Source: Leptospira sanjuanensis (GTDB lineage Bacteria; Spirochaetota; Leptospiria; Leptospirales; Leptospiraceae). From it: a stretch of 64,000 nt of DNA. How positions within the stretch are numbered: the stretch's first letter is position 1; each line of letters opens with the position of its first letter. The translations under genes were made by a program, and so were the position numbers. Positions 38,309 through 54,834 of the stretch are shown piece after piece. Location: the NCBI RefSeq assembly GCF_022267375.1, contig NZ_JAIZBH010000001.1:3198501-3262500 (forward strand), written 5' to 3'. The notes below the pieces were generated by a model. The model saw only the letters and a program-made list of their open reading frames with translations, was not told the DNA's origin and ran no database searches.

Positions 38309-39110
38309 ATCCTTTTTCTTCCAATTCCAACGCGAGTTCTCTCGTTCCTGTTTTGAGAATTCTTCCTTTTGCGAATACGTGAACGAAATCGGGTGTGATG
38401 TAGTTTAGCATTCTTTGATAGTGCGTGATGAGTAGAATCGATCTATCGGGAGTTTTGTTTCGATTGATTCCTTCGCTTACGATGCGGAGCGCGTCGATGT
38501 CGAGTCCCGAATCCGTTTCGTCCAACACGGACAATTTCGGTTTCAGCAAACTCATCTGGAGAATTTCGTTTCTCTTTTTTTCCCCGCCGGAAAATCCGTC
38601 GTTCACATAACGAGATATAAACGACTCGGGCATGTCGAGAGCCGCCATGGATTCTTTGAGTTCCTTTCTGAATTCTTTAACGGGTAGTTCTTTTCCGCGA
38701 ACGGACTTGACGATGGTCTTTAAAAAGTTTCCGATCGTAACTCCCGGAATGCTCGTCGGATATTGAAAGCAGAGAAAGATTCCGAGACGGGCGCGTTCGT
38801 CGGTCGGGAGATCGAGAATGGATTTCCCTTCGAATAGAATATCTCCCGACAATACTTGGTATTTCGGGTGTCCCATGATGACGTTGGATAAAGTGCTTTT
38901 GCCGGAACCGTTCGGGCCCATGATGGCGTGAACTTCTCCGGGACGAATCGTAAGATTTACGCCTTTTACGATCTCCTTGATTTCTCCGGAATCTCCGACT
39001 TGGATTCCCGCTCGCAGGTCCTGGATTTTTAGAATCTCGGTCACAAACGCACCTTCCCCTATTCTACCAGTGTTTTTTTTTGTAAGGAGAGATCAATAGT
39101 TATCAAACGA

Positions 39111-39130
39111 ATTGTCGGAGGTACGACAAT
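39111..39130 (-). promoter_or_regulatory. Dyad operator candidate upstream of the SUF operon
   Basis: ATTGTCGGAGGTACGACAAT is a 7-6-7 perfect inverted repeat. It lies about 67-86 bases before the sufC GTG. A -10-like TAGAAT (plus 39061-39066) lies between. A two-half-site dyad with six-base spacing suits Rrf2-type regulators such as SufR or IscR, which commonly control suf operons. No such regulator gene is in the window. Confidence 0.55.
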
Positions 39131-39252
39131 GAGTCCGTGAAACTTACGCCCCACCCTTGTTTGGGCGGAGGGGTGAGGAGGCGGGAAAAATTCCTGCGAA
39201 ATTTCTATATCACGGATTTCTTAAATTTTCAATCGAAATTCTTTCCCCGTGT

Positions 39253-39270
39253 TTGTGGGAGTTCCCACAA
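39253..39270. repeat. Self-complementary copy of the GTGGGAACTC-type element
   Basis: TTGTGGGAGTTCCCACAA is an 8-bp inverted repeat around GT, the most symmetrical copy in the window. It lies 37 bases after the EAL gene stop, on the sufC side. Confidence 0.65.
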
Positions 39271-39306
39271 AGTCTACGGATAGCCGACATAACTCGAAAA
39301 CGGATC

Positions 39307-40551
<1,245 letters not shown>

Positions 40552-40705
40552 GTTTTTTTAAGAGTTCCTATACTGGAATCCACAAAGCAAGGTCCGGCAA
40601 GCAAAATTCCGGACAAAAAGCGCCAAATTAAGGAGAAGAGAAGACCACATTCTTCTTTTTTTTTTGAAACCTCTGGAAAAACTGACAATCCTAAAGGTAT
40701 TCTTC

Positions 40706-41668
<963 letters not shown>

Positions 41669-41703
41669 TTCGCGCTTTGATCGAAGTTCTCGAAACGGTT
41701 CGG

Positions 41704-43107
41704 TCAATTCTTCCTTTCCCGTTTTGAAACCTTTCCGTTAGCCGTTCGTTTTTTACGCGTCCGTGTCTGCGCTTTTAAATTCCGAACTCTGGTAAGGATC
41801 GCCTCTCTAAATACGGGATAATCGTTCAAGGCGTTCAGAAAATCACCCTTACTGAGAGTGTACGCCTGAGAGATTCCCACGGATCGAACCGTAGCCGATC
41901 TCCTTTCCTCGGTAATCAAAGCCAACTCTCCGAAAAATTGTCCGCCTCCGGCTTTCGCGATCACTTCGTGATCGTTTTCTCCGAGAATTTCAACCGTCCC
42001 TTCGCTCAGAATGTACAAGTTATGACCTATATCACCTTTCCTGAATATGATATCGCCGGGGAGAAAAATCTGATGTTTGAGGGAAAACACGAGCGTCGTA
42101 ATGAACGAAGGCTCCGCGCCCTTAAGAAACGGAACCTTTTCTAAAAGTTCCCGATGCAGATGAATCTTGACCTCCCTTTGCAGGGGAATGGGCAAGTCGC
42201 TTAACAATTCCTTTTCGTTTTGACCGAAACCTTTCTCGATAATGTAAATGTAGAACTCGCGGATTTTCATCCTCAAATCCGAGGGAAGGTTTCTCGCCTT
42301 TAAAAAGGAATCCACTTGCGACATTCTTTTGATGCGGGCCGAACGTTCCAAATCCAGATTTCCGAGAATACTCGCCACGTTCCCGATGATGGTCGCGTAA
42401 ACCGCCGCTCCGATCATCATCACCAAAATCGAATAGATCCTCTGTTCGGTCGTTGCGGGAAGCACGTCTCCGTAACCTACGGTGGCAAGCGTCATCACGG
42501 ACCAATAAAGAGCTTTGACATATTCGTTCCATCCGGTTTTCATCCTTTCCAATTGGTCCATATAGAGCCAACCGACCGCAAACCAATGGGCCACGATCGT
42601 GATCCAAAAGCCGAGCAATCCTAAACGAAGAACACCAGGCGACGGCTGGAATGCGAGATTCAGCCTGCGAATGATTCCCGGAATCCGAACCACCTTAACG
42701 ATACGAGTGATCCCGAATAAAAGAAACAAATACGGATGAAAGGTGAGTTCGATACCGATCGCTTTCTGAGCGACCAATTCGAAAGGGAATGCGGCGATGA
42801 AATCGAATACGAACCAGCTTTTTAAATAAGGGAGAATCATCTCTTTTCGGAAAGCAGGTCTGCGTTCCGTCCGCGCGGATTCGGGAAAGAATAAATTCAC
42901 GAAAATATCGCCCAAAAACAGCAAGTCGACCAAAATGTATATGCCGCTCAAGGTAAGACCCTTTTCATAAAAAAGAACGATTCGAAGCGGCGACTCGACG
43001 GCAGCGAACAAAATACAAAAGAATATTATAATATCCCAAAATATTCGCGCTTTATTTTCGGCATAAAGAAGGCTCAACGATCGTATCTCTAAAGGAGCCC
43101 CCTTCAA
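41704..43107 (-). CDS. Cyclic-nucleotide-gated potassium channel
   Basis: The 467-residue protein is a six-helix channel. S1-S4 lie at about 20-155, the pore follows with the K+ filter [15 protein letters not shown] (filter near 209-214), and S6 continues into a C-linker (about 225-320). The cyclic-nucleotide-binding domain (about 340-440) has the binding cassette [18 protein letters not shown] with the conserved Glu and Arg. This matches spirochaetal CNG/HCN-like channels such as SthK and LliK. The C-terminal tail is very basic. A degenerate fragment of a second such gene lies at 47003-47137. Confidence 0.94.
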   Translation of the reverse strand: MKGAPLEIRSLSLLYAENKARIFWDIIIFFCILFAAVESPLRIVLFYEKGLTLSGIYILVDLLFLGDIFVNLFFPESARTERRPAFRKEMILPYLKSWFVFDFIAAFPFELVAQKAIGIELTFHPYLFLLFGITRIVKVVRIPGIIRRLNLAFQPSPGVLRLGLLGFWITIVAHWFAVGWLYMDQLERMKTGWNEYVKALYWSVMTLATVGYGDVLPATTEQRIYSILVMMIGAAVYATIIGNVASILGNLDLERSARIKRMSQVDSFLKARNLPSDLRMKIREFYIYIIEKGFGQNEKELLSDLPIPLQREVKIHLHRELLEKVPFLKGAEPSFITTLVFSLKHQIFLPGDIIFRKGDIGHNLYILSEGTVEILGENDHEVIAKAGGGQFFGELALITEERRSATVRSVGISQAYTLSKGDFLNALNDYPVFREAILTRVRNLKAQTRTRKKRTANGKVSKRERKN

Positions 43108-43277
43108 AGGAAGGCGTATAGTTTAGACGACGATACGATTGCCTGGGTTCCAAAGGAAGCAAACCCTTTTTTATTCAAAGAAAAGTAGAATCGAAGAAAG
43201 GATCCCTTAAGTATTCGATAGCGTTGATTCGGGTTCCACTCCCGAACTCAGCGAGTCGCTCTATACGGATCCGTTTG

Positions 43278-44990
43278 TCAGACCTTAAATTTTTCCATCA
43301 GGCGTTTTACTTTTGTCGATTGTTCGTCGATCTTTTTCGCCCCCTCGTTGATCGCCTGAGAACCGGAAGAAATTTGAAGCGCGCCCTGCGAAAGTTTCTG
43401 CACCGATTCCCGTATCGAACCGTAAGCGCTTTTATTTTCCAAAGAAGAGGATTCCAAATCCGTAATATTCGATGCGACCTCGTGCATTCGTTGAGAACAT
43501 TGATTGAGGCCGGACTCCTGAACTCTCATGTCGTCCAAAAGACGGAGACTGAACTCCGCAACATTCACGGCGTTCTCTTGAATGATTTTGAAAAAATCGG
43601 AGAACTGATCCATTTCTCCGTTTCCGGAATCGATATTCGTCCGGGTAAACTCGATCAGTTCGGTGATTTCCCTCGTGTTTTTCATCGTGTGTTCGGCGAG
43701 TTGGGAAACCTCTTCCGCGACGACTGAAAAACCTTTTCCGTGTTCTCCGGCTCTTGCAGCTTCGATCGCTGCGTTGAGGGCAAGCATATTCGTTCTTGTG
43801 GAAATTTCTCCGATCTTGACGAGCGCGTCCTTAATCTTTTGTACGGTTCGTTTAACTTCGGCAAAGGACTTCTGAACCGCGTCGACTTTTTCTCTTCCTT
43901 TCAAGGCCGTTTCGGAGGATTCCTTCGCACGTACGGTCAAAGAGTTTAGGGACTCGGTGACGCTCGCCAAAGACATTAGATTTCTTTGAATTTCGCGTTC
44001 GAGGTTACGGAGATGTTCTCCCGAAATCAAAATCGTCTGCGTATTCTTTTCGACTAAGCGGCTCAGACGATCGATATGGTCCGCGACCTTTTGAGAATCG
44101 AAGGCCTGCGTTTCGGAGGTTTGCAGAAATTCCTGTGAAACTTTCGCGAATTCCTGACCGGCTCTTTCCGAACTTTCGACCGAGTTGCGCGCCTCAACGA
44201 TGATTTCGCGCAAAGATGTTTCCATTCTTTTTAAGAATTCGAGCAGCTCGCCCATTTCGTCCAAACTATCGATATCGATTTGGTTGTTCAGATTTCCGTT
44301 TTGGATTTCGGACGCAAAGTCGATCGCCCTTTTTAAAGGGAACATCACGGACAGAATGATGGATCTGGAAAACCACACACCAGCGATCAGGGAAAGAACG
44401 GAAAGAATGCTGATCGTGTATAAGGATAACGTTAGTTGCGCTTCCGCGGTTTCTTCACTTTTGCGCGATTCCAAGGCTTCGAACTCGATCAACTCCTTGA
44501 TAACGCCGCGCATCGATGCGCTCAACGGATGAATTCCCCGCACGTAAAGGATCTGCGCTTCCTGTCTGCGGTTCTCCATTCCGAGAAGGTGAATCGTATC
44601 CGTGTATCGCAGAAGATCGTTCAAACCTTCCTTCAAAGAATTCAACTTTTCAACTTCCGTTTTTTCCAGATAATAACCGTTCAAACGAGTTAGGTTCGCT
44701 CGAATCTCGTCGATGAGAACCTTTACCTTCTTGTATTCTTCTTCGGATAAGACGGCGTCGATCGTGGAAACCTTGGAAGAAAGCGTAAGTTCCGCGAGAA
44801 TCAGTTTTTCCAAGGTCAGGTTCATCAACTGAAACTTAGGTTGAGAATGGTCGATCATGGATCGAATCGCCTTTCGATACGTGAACGTATTGTAGACGAT
44901 CAACGCGGACGAAAGAATGAATACGCCGATGATCGCCCCGAAGCTGAAGCGAAGTCTCGTTTTGATGCTGATCCGATTGAGTAGGTTCAC
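43278..44990 (-). CDS. Methyl-accepting chemotaxis protein
   Basis: The 570-residue chemoreceptor has two transmembrane helices (about 15-35 and 190-210) flanking a four-helix-type periplasmic sensor, a HAMP domain (about 212-265) and a long cytoplasmic coiled coil. The CheA/CheW-contact tip [20 protein letters not shown] is intact. The ligand is unknown. The gene starts three bases after the cytochrome c gene ends, so it is transcribed with the redox genes. Sensing of redox state or metal is possible but not shown. Confidence 0.94.
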   Translation of the reverse strand: MNLLNRISIKTRLRFSFGAIIGVFILSSALIVYNTFTYRKAIRSMIDHSQPKFQLMNLTLEKLILAELTLSSKVSTIDAVLSEEEYKKVKVLIDEIRANLTRLNGYYLEKTEVEKLNSLKEGLNDLLRYTDTIHLLGMENRRQEAQILYVRGIHPLSASMRGVIKELIEFEALESRKSEETAEAQLTLSLYTISILSVLSLIAGVWFSRSIILSVMFPLKRAIDFASEIQNGNLNNQIDIDSLDEMGELLEFLKRMETSLREIIVEARNSVESSERAGQEFAKVSQEFLQTSETQAFDSQKVADHIDRLSRLVEKNTQTILISGEHLRNLEREIQRNLMSLASVTESLNSLTVRAKESSETALKGREKVDAVQKSFAEVKRTVQKIKDALVKIGEISTRTNMLALNAAIEAARAGEHGKGFSVVAEEVSQLAEHTMKNTREITELIEFTRTNIDSGNGEMDQFSDFFKIIQENAVNVAEFSLRLLDDMRVQESGLNQCSQRMHEVASNITDLESSSLENKSAYGSIRESVQKLSQGALQISSGSQAINEGAKKIDEQSTKVKRLMEKFKV

Positions 44991-44993
44991 CGA

Positions 44994-45356
44994 TTATTTG
45001 TTTTTGGAAAGATAATTGATATACGAGATCACGTCTTTGATCTGTTCTTCGGAAAGTTCGTCCTTCCAAGGCGGCATAAACGCAGAACGGTTCACGCCTG
45101 CTCCGCCTTTTCGGATGATTTCCTCCTTTTGAGAATCGCTGAGCTTCGTGATCGTCAAGTTCGCCGGAGGAGGAACCTTGCCCGCGGCGAGTCTTCCTTT
45201 TCCGTCCGCGGATTCACCGTGACACAGAACGCAGTATGTACGGAATACGATACTGCCTCGGATCACGGACTTTTCCTTGGGATTCTCCGCATTCACGTCG
45301 GCAAACGCAAAAACAAAGAGAAATAATATCAGAATATTTGAACGTATTTTCATCAT
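44994..45356 (-). CDS. Periplasmic cytochrome c (class I, mono-heme)
   Basis: The 120-residue protein has a signal peptide (ILILFLFVFAFADVNA), one CxxCH heme site (YCVLCHGESADGKG) and the axial Met in NRSAFMPPWKDELSEEQIKDV. Two adjacent ATG codons (45356 and 45353) overlap the cupredoxin stop. It should carry electrons in the periplasm, possibly to the di-heme peroxidase in the same operon. Confidence 0.92.
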   Translation of the reverse strand: MMKIRSNILILFLFVFAFADVNAENPKEKSVIRGSIVFRTYCVLCHGESADGKGRLAAGKVPPPANLTITKLSDSQKEEIIRKGGAGVNRSAFMPPWKDELSEEQIKDVISYINYLSKNK

Positions 45357-45670
45357 TGAACGTCGATCGTCATCTTCATATCGGGATGAATCGCGCATTG
45401 AACCGTAATTTTTCCGGCCTTTTCGAATTTCACCTTTTGAGTCTGTCCTTTGGCGTACGATCCCAAGTCGAAGATCTTAACCGGAGAAAGAGAATAAACG
45501 TTGTGGTAAAAGGAATCGTAATTCGGAAAACTTACGATATCTCCCATCTTGATCTTGAGGGATTCCACCGTGAATTTTTTATTCTTTTGCCCCACTTCGT
45601 GTTCCGCCGCGGACAAACTTCCCGCGAAAAAAATTAAACCGAACAGAATAACGTTCCATCGAATCGACAT
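45353..45670 (-). CDS. Cupredoxin (plastocyanin/azurin-like)
   Basis: The 105-residue protein has a signal peptide cut near SLSAAEH and a type 1 copper domain. The copper ligands are visible: His in DSFYHNVYSL, then QCAIHPDM with Cys, His and Met in the C-x2-H-x2-M spacing. It is a periplasmic one-electron carrier. It sits between a di-heme peroxidase and a cytochrome c, so it could feed electrons to the peroxidase. Confidence 0.92.
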   Translation of the reverse strand: MSIRWNVILFGLIFFAGSLSAAEHEVGQKNKKFTVESLKIKMGDIVSFPNYDSFYHNVYSLSPVKIFDLGSYAKGQTQKVKFEKAGKITVQCAIHPDMKMTIDVQ

Positions 45671-45699
45671 GTAAAACTCCTATAGTATCTTTTTTAATC

Positions 45700-46749
45700 T
45701 TATCTCGGCAACTCGGGAATGGAGACGATCCGTTTCTTCCCGGTCAATGATTTCATAAACGCGACTAAGTCCGCTTTTTCCTGAAAGTTCAGTTTGAGCG
45801 GAGCCATGTTCGGATCGAGATTCGACGTTTCGTCCCCTCCCCGATCGTAGTGCTCCACGACTTCTTCCAACGTCGCATAACTTCCGTCGTGCATATAAGG
45901 CCCCGTAAAATCGACATCCCGCAACGTGGGAGTTTTAAACGCGCCTTTCATGGATTTAACCGGAACGATCTTAAATCTTCCGACATCCTTTCGATTCGAT
46001 TTCAGACCGATGTTATGAAATCCGTTGTCCGTAAAATGCTCCCCTTGATGACAAGACGCACAGTTCGCCTTCCCGTTAAAGAGCGCGAAGCCGCTTTGCG
46101 CCGATTTAGAGATCGCGTTCGTTTCCCCTTTTTTCCAACGATCAAAGGGAGAATCGGTCGAGATGATCGTCCTTTCGAAATTCGCGATCGCCTTGGCGAT
46201 CGTATTCGCGCTGATTTCTTCTCCTGGATAGGCTTTTGCAAAAAGATCTTTGTATTTTTGAATATTCTTTAATTCTAATACTGCTTCGTCCAAATTCTGA
46301 TTCATTTCATCGGGAGAAGCGATCGGACCGAGGGCCTGCGCTTCGAGATTGTCGGCACGTCCGTCCCAGAACATCTTATTTCCGAAAGCTCCGTTGAGAA
46401 TGGTCGGAGTGTTCTTTCCTAAAACCTTCATATTATGGCCGACCGCGGTTTTGAGTCCGTCCGACCAGCCGAGTCCCGGATTGTGACAAGTCGCGCAGCT
46501 GATCCAGTTGGAGCCGGAAAGAATCGGATCAAAAAACAATGTTTTCCCGAGAAGAATCCGATCGGGCGTCGGCTGATTGTCCGGTGGGAAAGGATATGCT
46601 GCGGTATCCACAGGATTTGCGGTCGTTTCACCGGATTTATCCGTCGCCTTAGAAGTTTCCGTCTTTGTATTCTGTTCCTTTTCGGATGTACAATGTGTGA
46701 AAGTAAAAAGACTGAAAATAAGAATTGGAACAAACAGAATGCAAGACAA
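45700..46749 (-). CDS. Di-heme cytochrome c peroxidase (lipoprotein)
   Basis: The 349-residue protein reduces hydrogen peroxide using electrons from small carriers. Two heme sites are visible, ISCATCHNPGLGW and NCASCHQGEHFTDNG, with the family blocks NAFGNKMFWDGRAD-like (GAFGNKMFWDGRAD) and FKTPTLRDVDFTGPYMHDG. The signal has a probable lipidated Cys near residue 20 (FTHCTSEKEQ), followed by a Thr/Lys/Glu-rich linker. It is the first gene of the redox operon. Peroxide detoxification is the inferred role. Confidence 0.93.
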   Translation of the reverse strand: MSCILFVPILIFSLFTFTHCTSEKEQNTKTETSKATDKSGETTANPVDTAAYPFPPDNQPTPDRILLGKTLFFDPILSGSNWISCATCHNPGLGWSDGLKTAVGHNMKVLGKNTPTILNGAFGNKMFWDGRADNLEAQALGPIASPDEMNQNLDEAVLELKNIQKYKDLFAKAYPGEEISANTIAKAIANFERTIISTDSPFDRWKKGETNAISKSAQSGFALFNGKANCASCHQGEHFTDNGFHNIGLKSNRKDVGRFKIVPVKSMKGAFKTPTLRDVDFTGPYMHDGSYATLEEVVEHYDRGGDETSNLDPNMAPLKLNFQEKADLVAFMKSLTGKKRIVSIPELPR

Positions 46750-47002
46750 GACATACCTCGAAAGGACATTTGTTCGAGAAACGTCCTAAATTTTCGTTGT
46801 CTTTATCATACAAGAAATGTTGGAACTCCTTCCACTTGGTTTATAATTTGAAATATTCTCAGTTATAACTGCAGGGGAATTCGCAAATTCTAATGTTTTG
46901 AATGAAATATTATCCTTTTCTACTATTCAACGAATCAATTTTCGAGTCAAATACACTCGAATAAGGGATAAAATTCGCGATTATCCGCGAAATCTGTATT
47001 CT
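46750..47002. other. AT-rich intergenic region
   Basis: No gene is supported in these 253 bases. They hold the promoter side of the peroxidase operon, a weak copy of the short element (about 46816-46832), and very AT-rich sequence between 46890 and 47000 that may continue the decayed channel relic without recognisable codons. Confidence 0.4.
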
Positions 47003-47137
47003 TTAAATATAATACAGGAGTTCACGGAAGAATTCTTCATAAATCGGAAAGGAATCGAGCTGCGACTGCGATATGCGTTTTAGCCGGGACGCGCGGACTA
47101 AATCCAAATTTCCTAATATACTCGCGACGTTCCGATC
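47003..47137 (-). pseudogene. Fragment of a second CNG channel gene
   Basis: On the minus strand this reads [22 protein letters not shown] and continues LDSFPIYEEFFRELLYYI to TAA. It aligns with residues 243-264 of the intact CNG channel 4 kb away ([23 protein letters not shown]), that is, the end of S6 and the C-linker. One base is missing just before this (ATC-GG-AAC instead of ATC-GGG-AAC). Pore and binding domains are gone. It is a relic of a duplicated or separately acquired channel. Confidence 0.75.
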
Positions 47138-47152
47138 GAGACTTGTTTTATA

Positions 47153-47808
47153 TCAAGCGCCGAGGATAAGATCCAGAACGACCTTGCCGTCCACTTCTCC
47201 GGTGATCGAATTCATGGCGCGCTCCGGGTGAGGCATCATACCGGCGACCTTGAAATTTTTAGAAGTGATTCCCGCGATCGCGTCGAGAGAACCGTTCGGA
47301 TTCTCTCCGGAATAACGAAACAGAATTCTCCCCTCGTCGTCCAATTGTTTGAGAACATCGGATGTCGCATAATAACAACCGTCCGCGTGGGCGATCGGAA
47401 TTCTCAATTCTTTCGAAGCGTCCAAGGAAGTCGTGATCGGATTGTTGGCCGAACCTTTTTTTAAGGTCACGGTTTTGCAGATGTATTTCAGAGTTTTGTT
47501 TCTTGTAAGAGCGCCCGGGAGGAATTCCGCTTCGGTTAATATTTGAAATCCGTTGCAGATCCCGAACAGCTTTCCGCCCTTGTCCACGTGTTCCTTTACC
47601 GATTTCATCACGGGAGAAAAACCGGCCATCGCGCCGGAGCGGAGATAATCTCCGTAAGAAAATCCTCCGGGAAGAATCACGAGTTCGTATTTCTTATCGA
47701 GCTGATCCCTATGCCAAACGCGATCGACTTCGGCGTCGTATTGATCTCTCAAAACGCGGTAGATGTCCGCGTCGCAGTTGGAACCGGGAAACGTGATGAC
47801 CGCAACTT

Positions 47809-47812
<4 letters not shown>
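47153..47812 (-). CDS. purQ: Phosphoribosylformylglycinamidine synthase subunit PurQ
   Basis: PurQ is the glutaminase subunit of the three-part FGAM synthase of purine synthesis. The 219 residues show the class I glutaminase: catalytic Cys in [11 protein letters not shown], and His/Glu in [26 protein letters not shown] is the characteristic N-terminus. It overlaps purS by four bases. The large subunit purL is not in the window. Confidence 0.97.
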
Positions 47813-48895
<1,083 letters not shown>

Positions 48896-48899
<4 letters not shown>

Positions 48900-50029
48900 A
48901 ATTTCAATACCATCATAGCGATATCGTCATCATTCGTTCCACGGTCCGAATGCGCAAGAATGGATTGCATCATCGATGCGAGAATGTCCCCGCCTTTGGA
49001 AACTCCGTCCTGAAAAATTCTCTTCAGCTTTTCTTCGCCGAGAATGTTCATGGTTTTGTCCGCGATCTCCGTGGCGCCGTCCGTGTATAAAAGAAGATAC
49101 GAACCTTTTTCCAATTGAACGGTTTTGAATTCTTCGCTTACGTTGATTTCGATCGGAATGATAAGAGGCCCCATCCCCGGAAGAGTCGTAACGGCCCCGT
49201 CCTTAAAAAGCATCGGAGAAGGATGACCTCCGTTCGAATATTCGAAGTGAAGATCCTTGTGAAGAATTCCGTAAAAGAACGTGATCGAAAATTCCTCGGG
49301 AAGAATTTTTTCGAGATTGTGACGCAGCGTCCGCACCTTTTCCTGCAACGTCTGATCGGGAGAAAGACTGGAAACCTGCATCTTCAGCATCGCCGCGAGC
49401 AAGGCCGCAGAAGGACCGTGACCGGAACAATCCGCGATGAAGATATGAAGACATTCGTTTTCAATCCAAGCGTCCGTATAATCTCCGCCGATCTGCATCA
49501 AAGGTTGGAAGATCGTGCTTAAACTTACTCCGCTCCATTCCAATTCCTTTTCGGGAAGAAGTTCCTGTTGAACCTTCCGCGCCATGATCAGTTCCTTTTC
49601 GTAGTTCCGCTTTTGTTCTAAGACTTCGTCCTGAAGAATTTTAATCCGAATAAAAGCGCGGATCTTTGCGATCAATTCCCTCGGCTGAAACGGTTTGTGG
49701 ATGAAGTCGTCTCCTCCGTGAGAGATCGCTTCGTCGAATCCGAGTTCGCGGTTGATCGCGGTGATAAAAAGTATGGGAAGAAGTTTGAATCGTTCGATTT
49801 CCCTGAGTTCCTTGCAGAACGAAAAACCGTCCTGCCCCGGCATACTCACGTCCAACAAAAGAATATCGACCCGGTTGGTCAAAAGCACGTTACGCGCCTC
49901 GGCCGCCGATTCCGCGGTGAAGATCTGAAACCCCAAAGGTTGGAGAGTATGTACGATCAGCTTTAAATTGATCTCGGAATCGTCTACCGCGAGAACCGTA
50001 TAAAGACTGTAATTCGTAGCCGTGGACAA
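48896..50029 (-). CDS. Response regulator with PP2C (SpoIIE/RsbU) phosphatase output
   Basis: The 377-residue protein has a receiver domain (about 10-125; acidic pair AVDDSEIN, phospho-acceptor in [13 protein letters not shown], Lys in DFIHKPFQ), a coiled linker with the RsbU-type [10 protein letters not shown] motif, and a PP2C domain (about 165-377; [34 protein letters not shown] and TNDDDIAMM). Metal-binding Asp residues are present. It should dephosphorylate an anti-sigma-factor antagonist; none is adjacent. It is inserted between ccmC and purC, seven bases after ccmC and overlapping purC. Confidence 0.94.
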
Positions 50030-50036
50030 GAACGGA

Positions 50037-50729
50037 TTACTCTTCCCTTTCCGGCAGGCTTTCCCTAAGATCCTCGATCTTAGCCAAACGATAAGCGAAG
50101 CGGATCAATACCAAAAACAAAATATGATACGCAAGAACCCCGAGCCAGAAACTCATGCGAATATCCGAGTCCATTCCTCCCTTGCCGAGAACCGATTCGG
50201 GATGATTTCCCGGATTGTCGATCCAACGGATCGCCCCCCAAGTTATGACCGCGTTCACCGCGCATAAAATGCTCAAGAACGCCGAAAAAAGTTTTTTCTT
50301 GGTCGCGTCGGTGATCAATATTCGAAAAACGAAATATGCGATCAAACTGATAAACAAAACGGTGAAGGACTGAAGTCTTGCGTCGGTTTTATCCCAAGCG
50401 ACTCCCCACGCGCTGAAGGCCCAGATTCTTCCGGAAAAGATGACTCCGATCGCGAACAAAAGCGCGACTTGATTTGCGGCAAGCGAAAGAAGATCCCATT
50501 TGGATTCTTTGCGGATGAGATAAACTACCGCGAACGCGAGAGAAAAAACGGGACCGTAAAGCGCGACCCACGCGACCGGAACGTGAAAGTAGAAAATTCT
50601 GTGAGCGGTTCCTTGTTGTAAAATCACGTTCGGATAATTGAGCGAAAACAAAACGGCGGTCGGAAAACCGATCAAAAAGAATGCGGATAAAACCCAGTCC
50701 CAAATCGGATGAGCGATTCGAATTTTCAT
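50037..50729 (-). CDS. ccmC: Heme exporter membrane protein CcmC
   Basis: The 230-residue protein has six hydrophobic helices and the tryptophan-rich heme-handling block [24 protein letters not shown], written in the family as WGxxWxWD; both flanking His residues are also present (HVPVAW and LAYHILF). It belongs to the CcmC/CcsA heme-handling group of cytochrome c maturation. The start is ATG 50729; the frame is open upstream but that part overlaps ccmB. It follows ccmB by 47 bases. Confidence 0.9.
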   Translation of the reverse strand: MKIRIAHPIWDWVLSAFFLIGFPTAVLFSLNYPNVILQQGTAHRIFYFHVPVAWVALYGPVFSLAFAVVYLIRKESKWDLLSLAANQVALLFAIGVIFSGRIWAFSAWGVAWDKTDARLQSFTVLFISLIAYFVFRILITDATKKKLFSAFLSILCAVNAVITWGAIRWIDNPGNHPESVLGKGGMDSDIRMSFWLGVLAYHILFLVLIRFAYRLAKIEDLRESLPEREE

Positions 50730-50776
50730 ACGAAATAGAGTATTCGCGGGAATGTCGGTGGAATCAAGAAGATTCT

Positions 50777-52211
<1,435 letters not shown>

Positions 52212-52224
52212 ACCGATTCCTCTT

Positions 52225-53331
<1,107 letters not shown>

Positions 53332-53384
53332 AAAAGGTTTGCTTTTTTCAATTTTCTTCCGTTATCTTGAACCTTGGAGGAATC

Positions 53385-54018
<634 letters not shown>

Positions 54019-54024
54019 TCAAGA

Positions 54025-54789
54025 TCAAACGCGGAGGGAGCTCAGATCGGTCGCACGGATGAGTTCCCCCGTAAAAGCGCTTTTGTAGTTCGAAAAAACT
54101 TCCTTCGTTTTTCCAAAATCCAACAGTTTCCCTTTTTCTAATATTCCGATTTGATCGCAGAATTTTTTGGCAGTTCTCAAGCTGTGTGTGATGAGAAGAA
54201 TGGTGATTTTCCGTTCCTGCGCGATTTTTTTTAGAAAGATCAAAACTTCGTTCAACAAAATCGGATCGAGCGCCCCCAAGGCTTCGTCCAAAAAAAGGAT
54301 CTTCGGTTCCGCAAGAAGCGCGCGTAAGATCGCGGCGCGCTGGAGTTCTCCTCCGGAAAACGAAAGGACGTTACGGTTTAGATCCTTGTTCGCGAGCTGA
54401 AACGATTCGAGAAGATCGGCAAACGATTCCTCCCCTCTCTTTGCGATCTCTCCTCCGAGAACGCGAAGCGGTTCTTTAAGCGCTTTTTCCAAGGACCATG
54501 TCGGATTAAAACTCGCGGAAGGATCTTGAAACACGGGTTGTAATCGATGGATCGGAATTTCTTTCCGTTCTTTTCCGAAAAAGAAAATCGATCCGCTTTG
54601 TTCGAAATCTTTCGAAGTCGGAATTCCCAAAATCATTCGAAAGAGGGAAGTTTTGCCCGAACCCGATCTCCCTAAAATTCCGAGAATACTTCCGGGTTCC
54701 ACTGAAAAGGAAACGGAATCCAGGATCGTTCTTGAACCGAATTGCAGATTCAATCTTCGAACTTCGACGGCTTTACTTGGATCGGGCAT
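54025..54789 (-). CDS. ABC transporter ATP-binding protein (peptide/nickel type), orphan
   Basis: The 254-residue ATPase resembles DppF/OppF. Walker A is [15 protein letters not shown], the Q-loop is [18 protein letters not shown] (typical for dipeptide systems), the signature is [13 protein letters not shown] and Walker B is [13 protein letters not shown]. The C-terminal zinc-binding region of OppF is missing. ATG 54789 is preferred over TTG 54819. No permease or binding-protein gene is adjacent, so its partners are elsewhere. Confidence 0.88.
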   Translation of the reverse strand: MPDPSKAVEVRRLNLQFGSRTILDSVSFSVEPGSILGILGRSGSGKTSLFRMILGIPTSKDFEQSGSIFFFGKERKEIPIHRLQPVFQDPSASFNPTWSLEKALKEPLRVLGGEIAKRGEESFADLLESFQLANKDLNRNVLSFSGGELQRAAILRALLAEPKILFLDEALGALDPILLNEVLIFLKKIAQERKITILLITHSLRTAKKFCDQIGILEKGKLLDFGKTKEVFSNYKSAFTGELIRATDLSSLRV

Positions 54790-54834
54790 TTTCCCAGACT
54801 TGCGGAGTTTGGCTTTCAAGACAAGAATTTTGAA

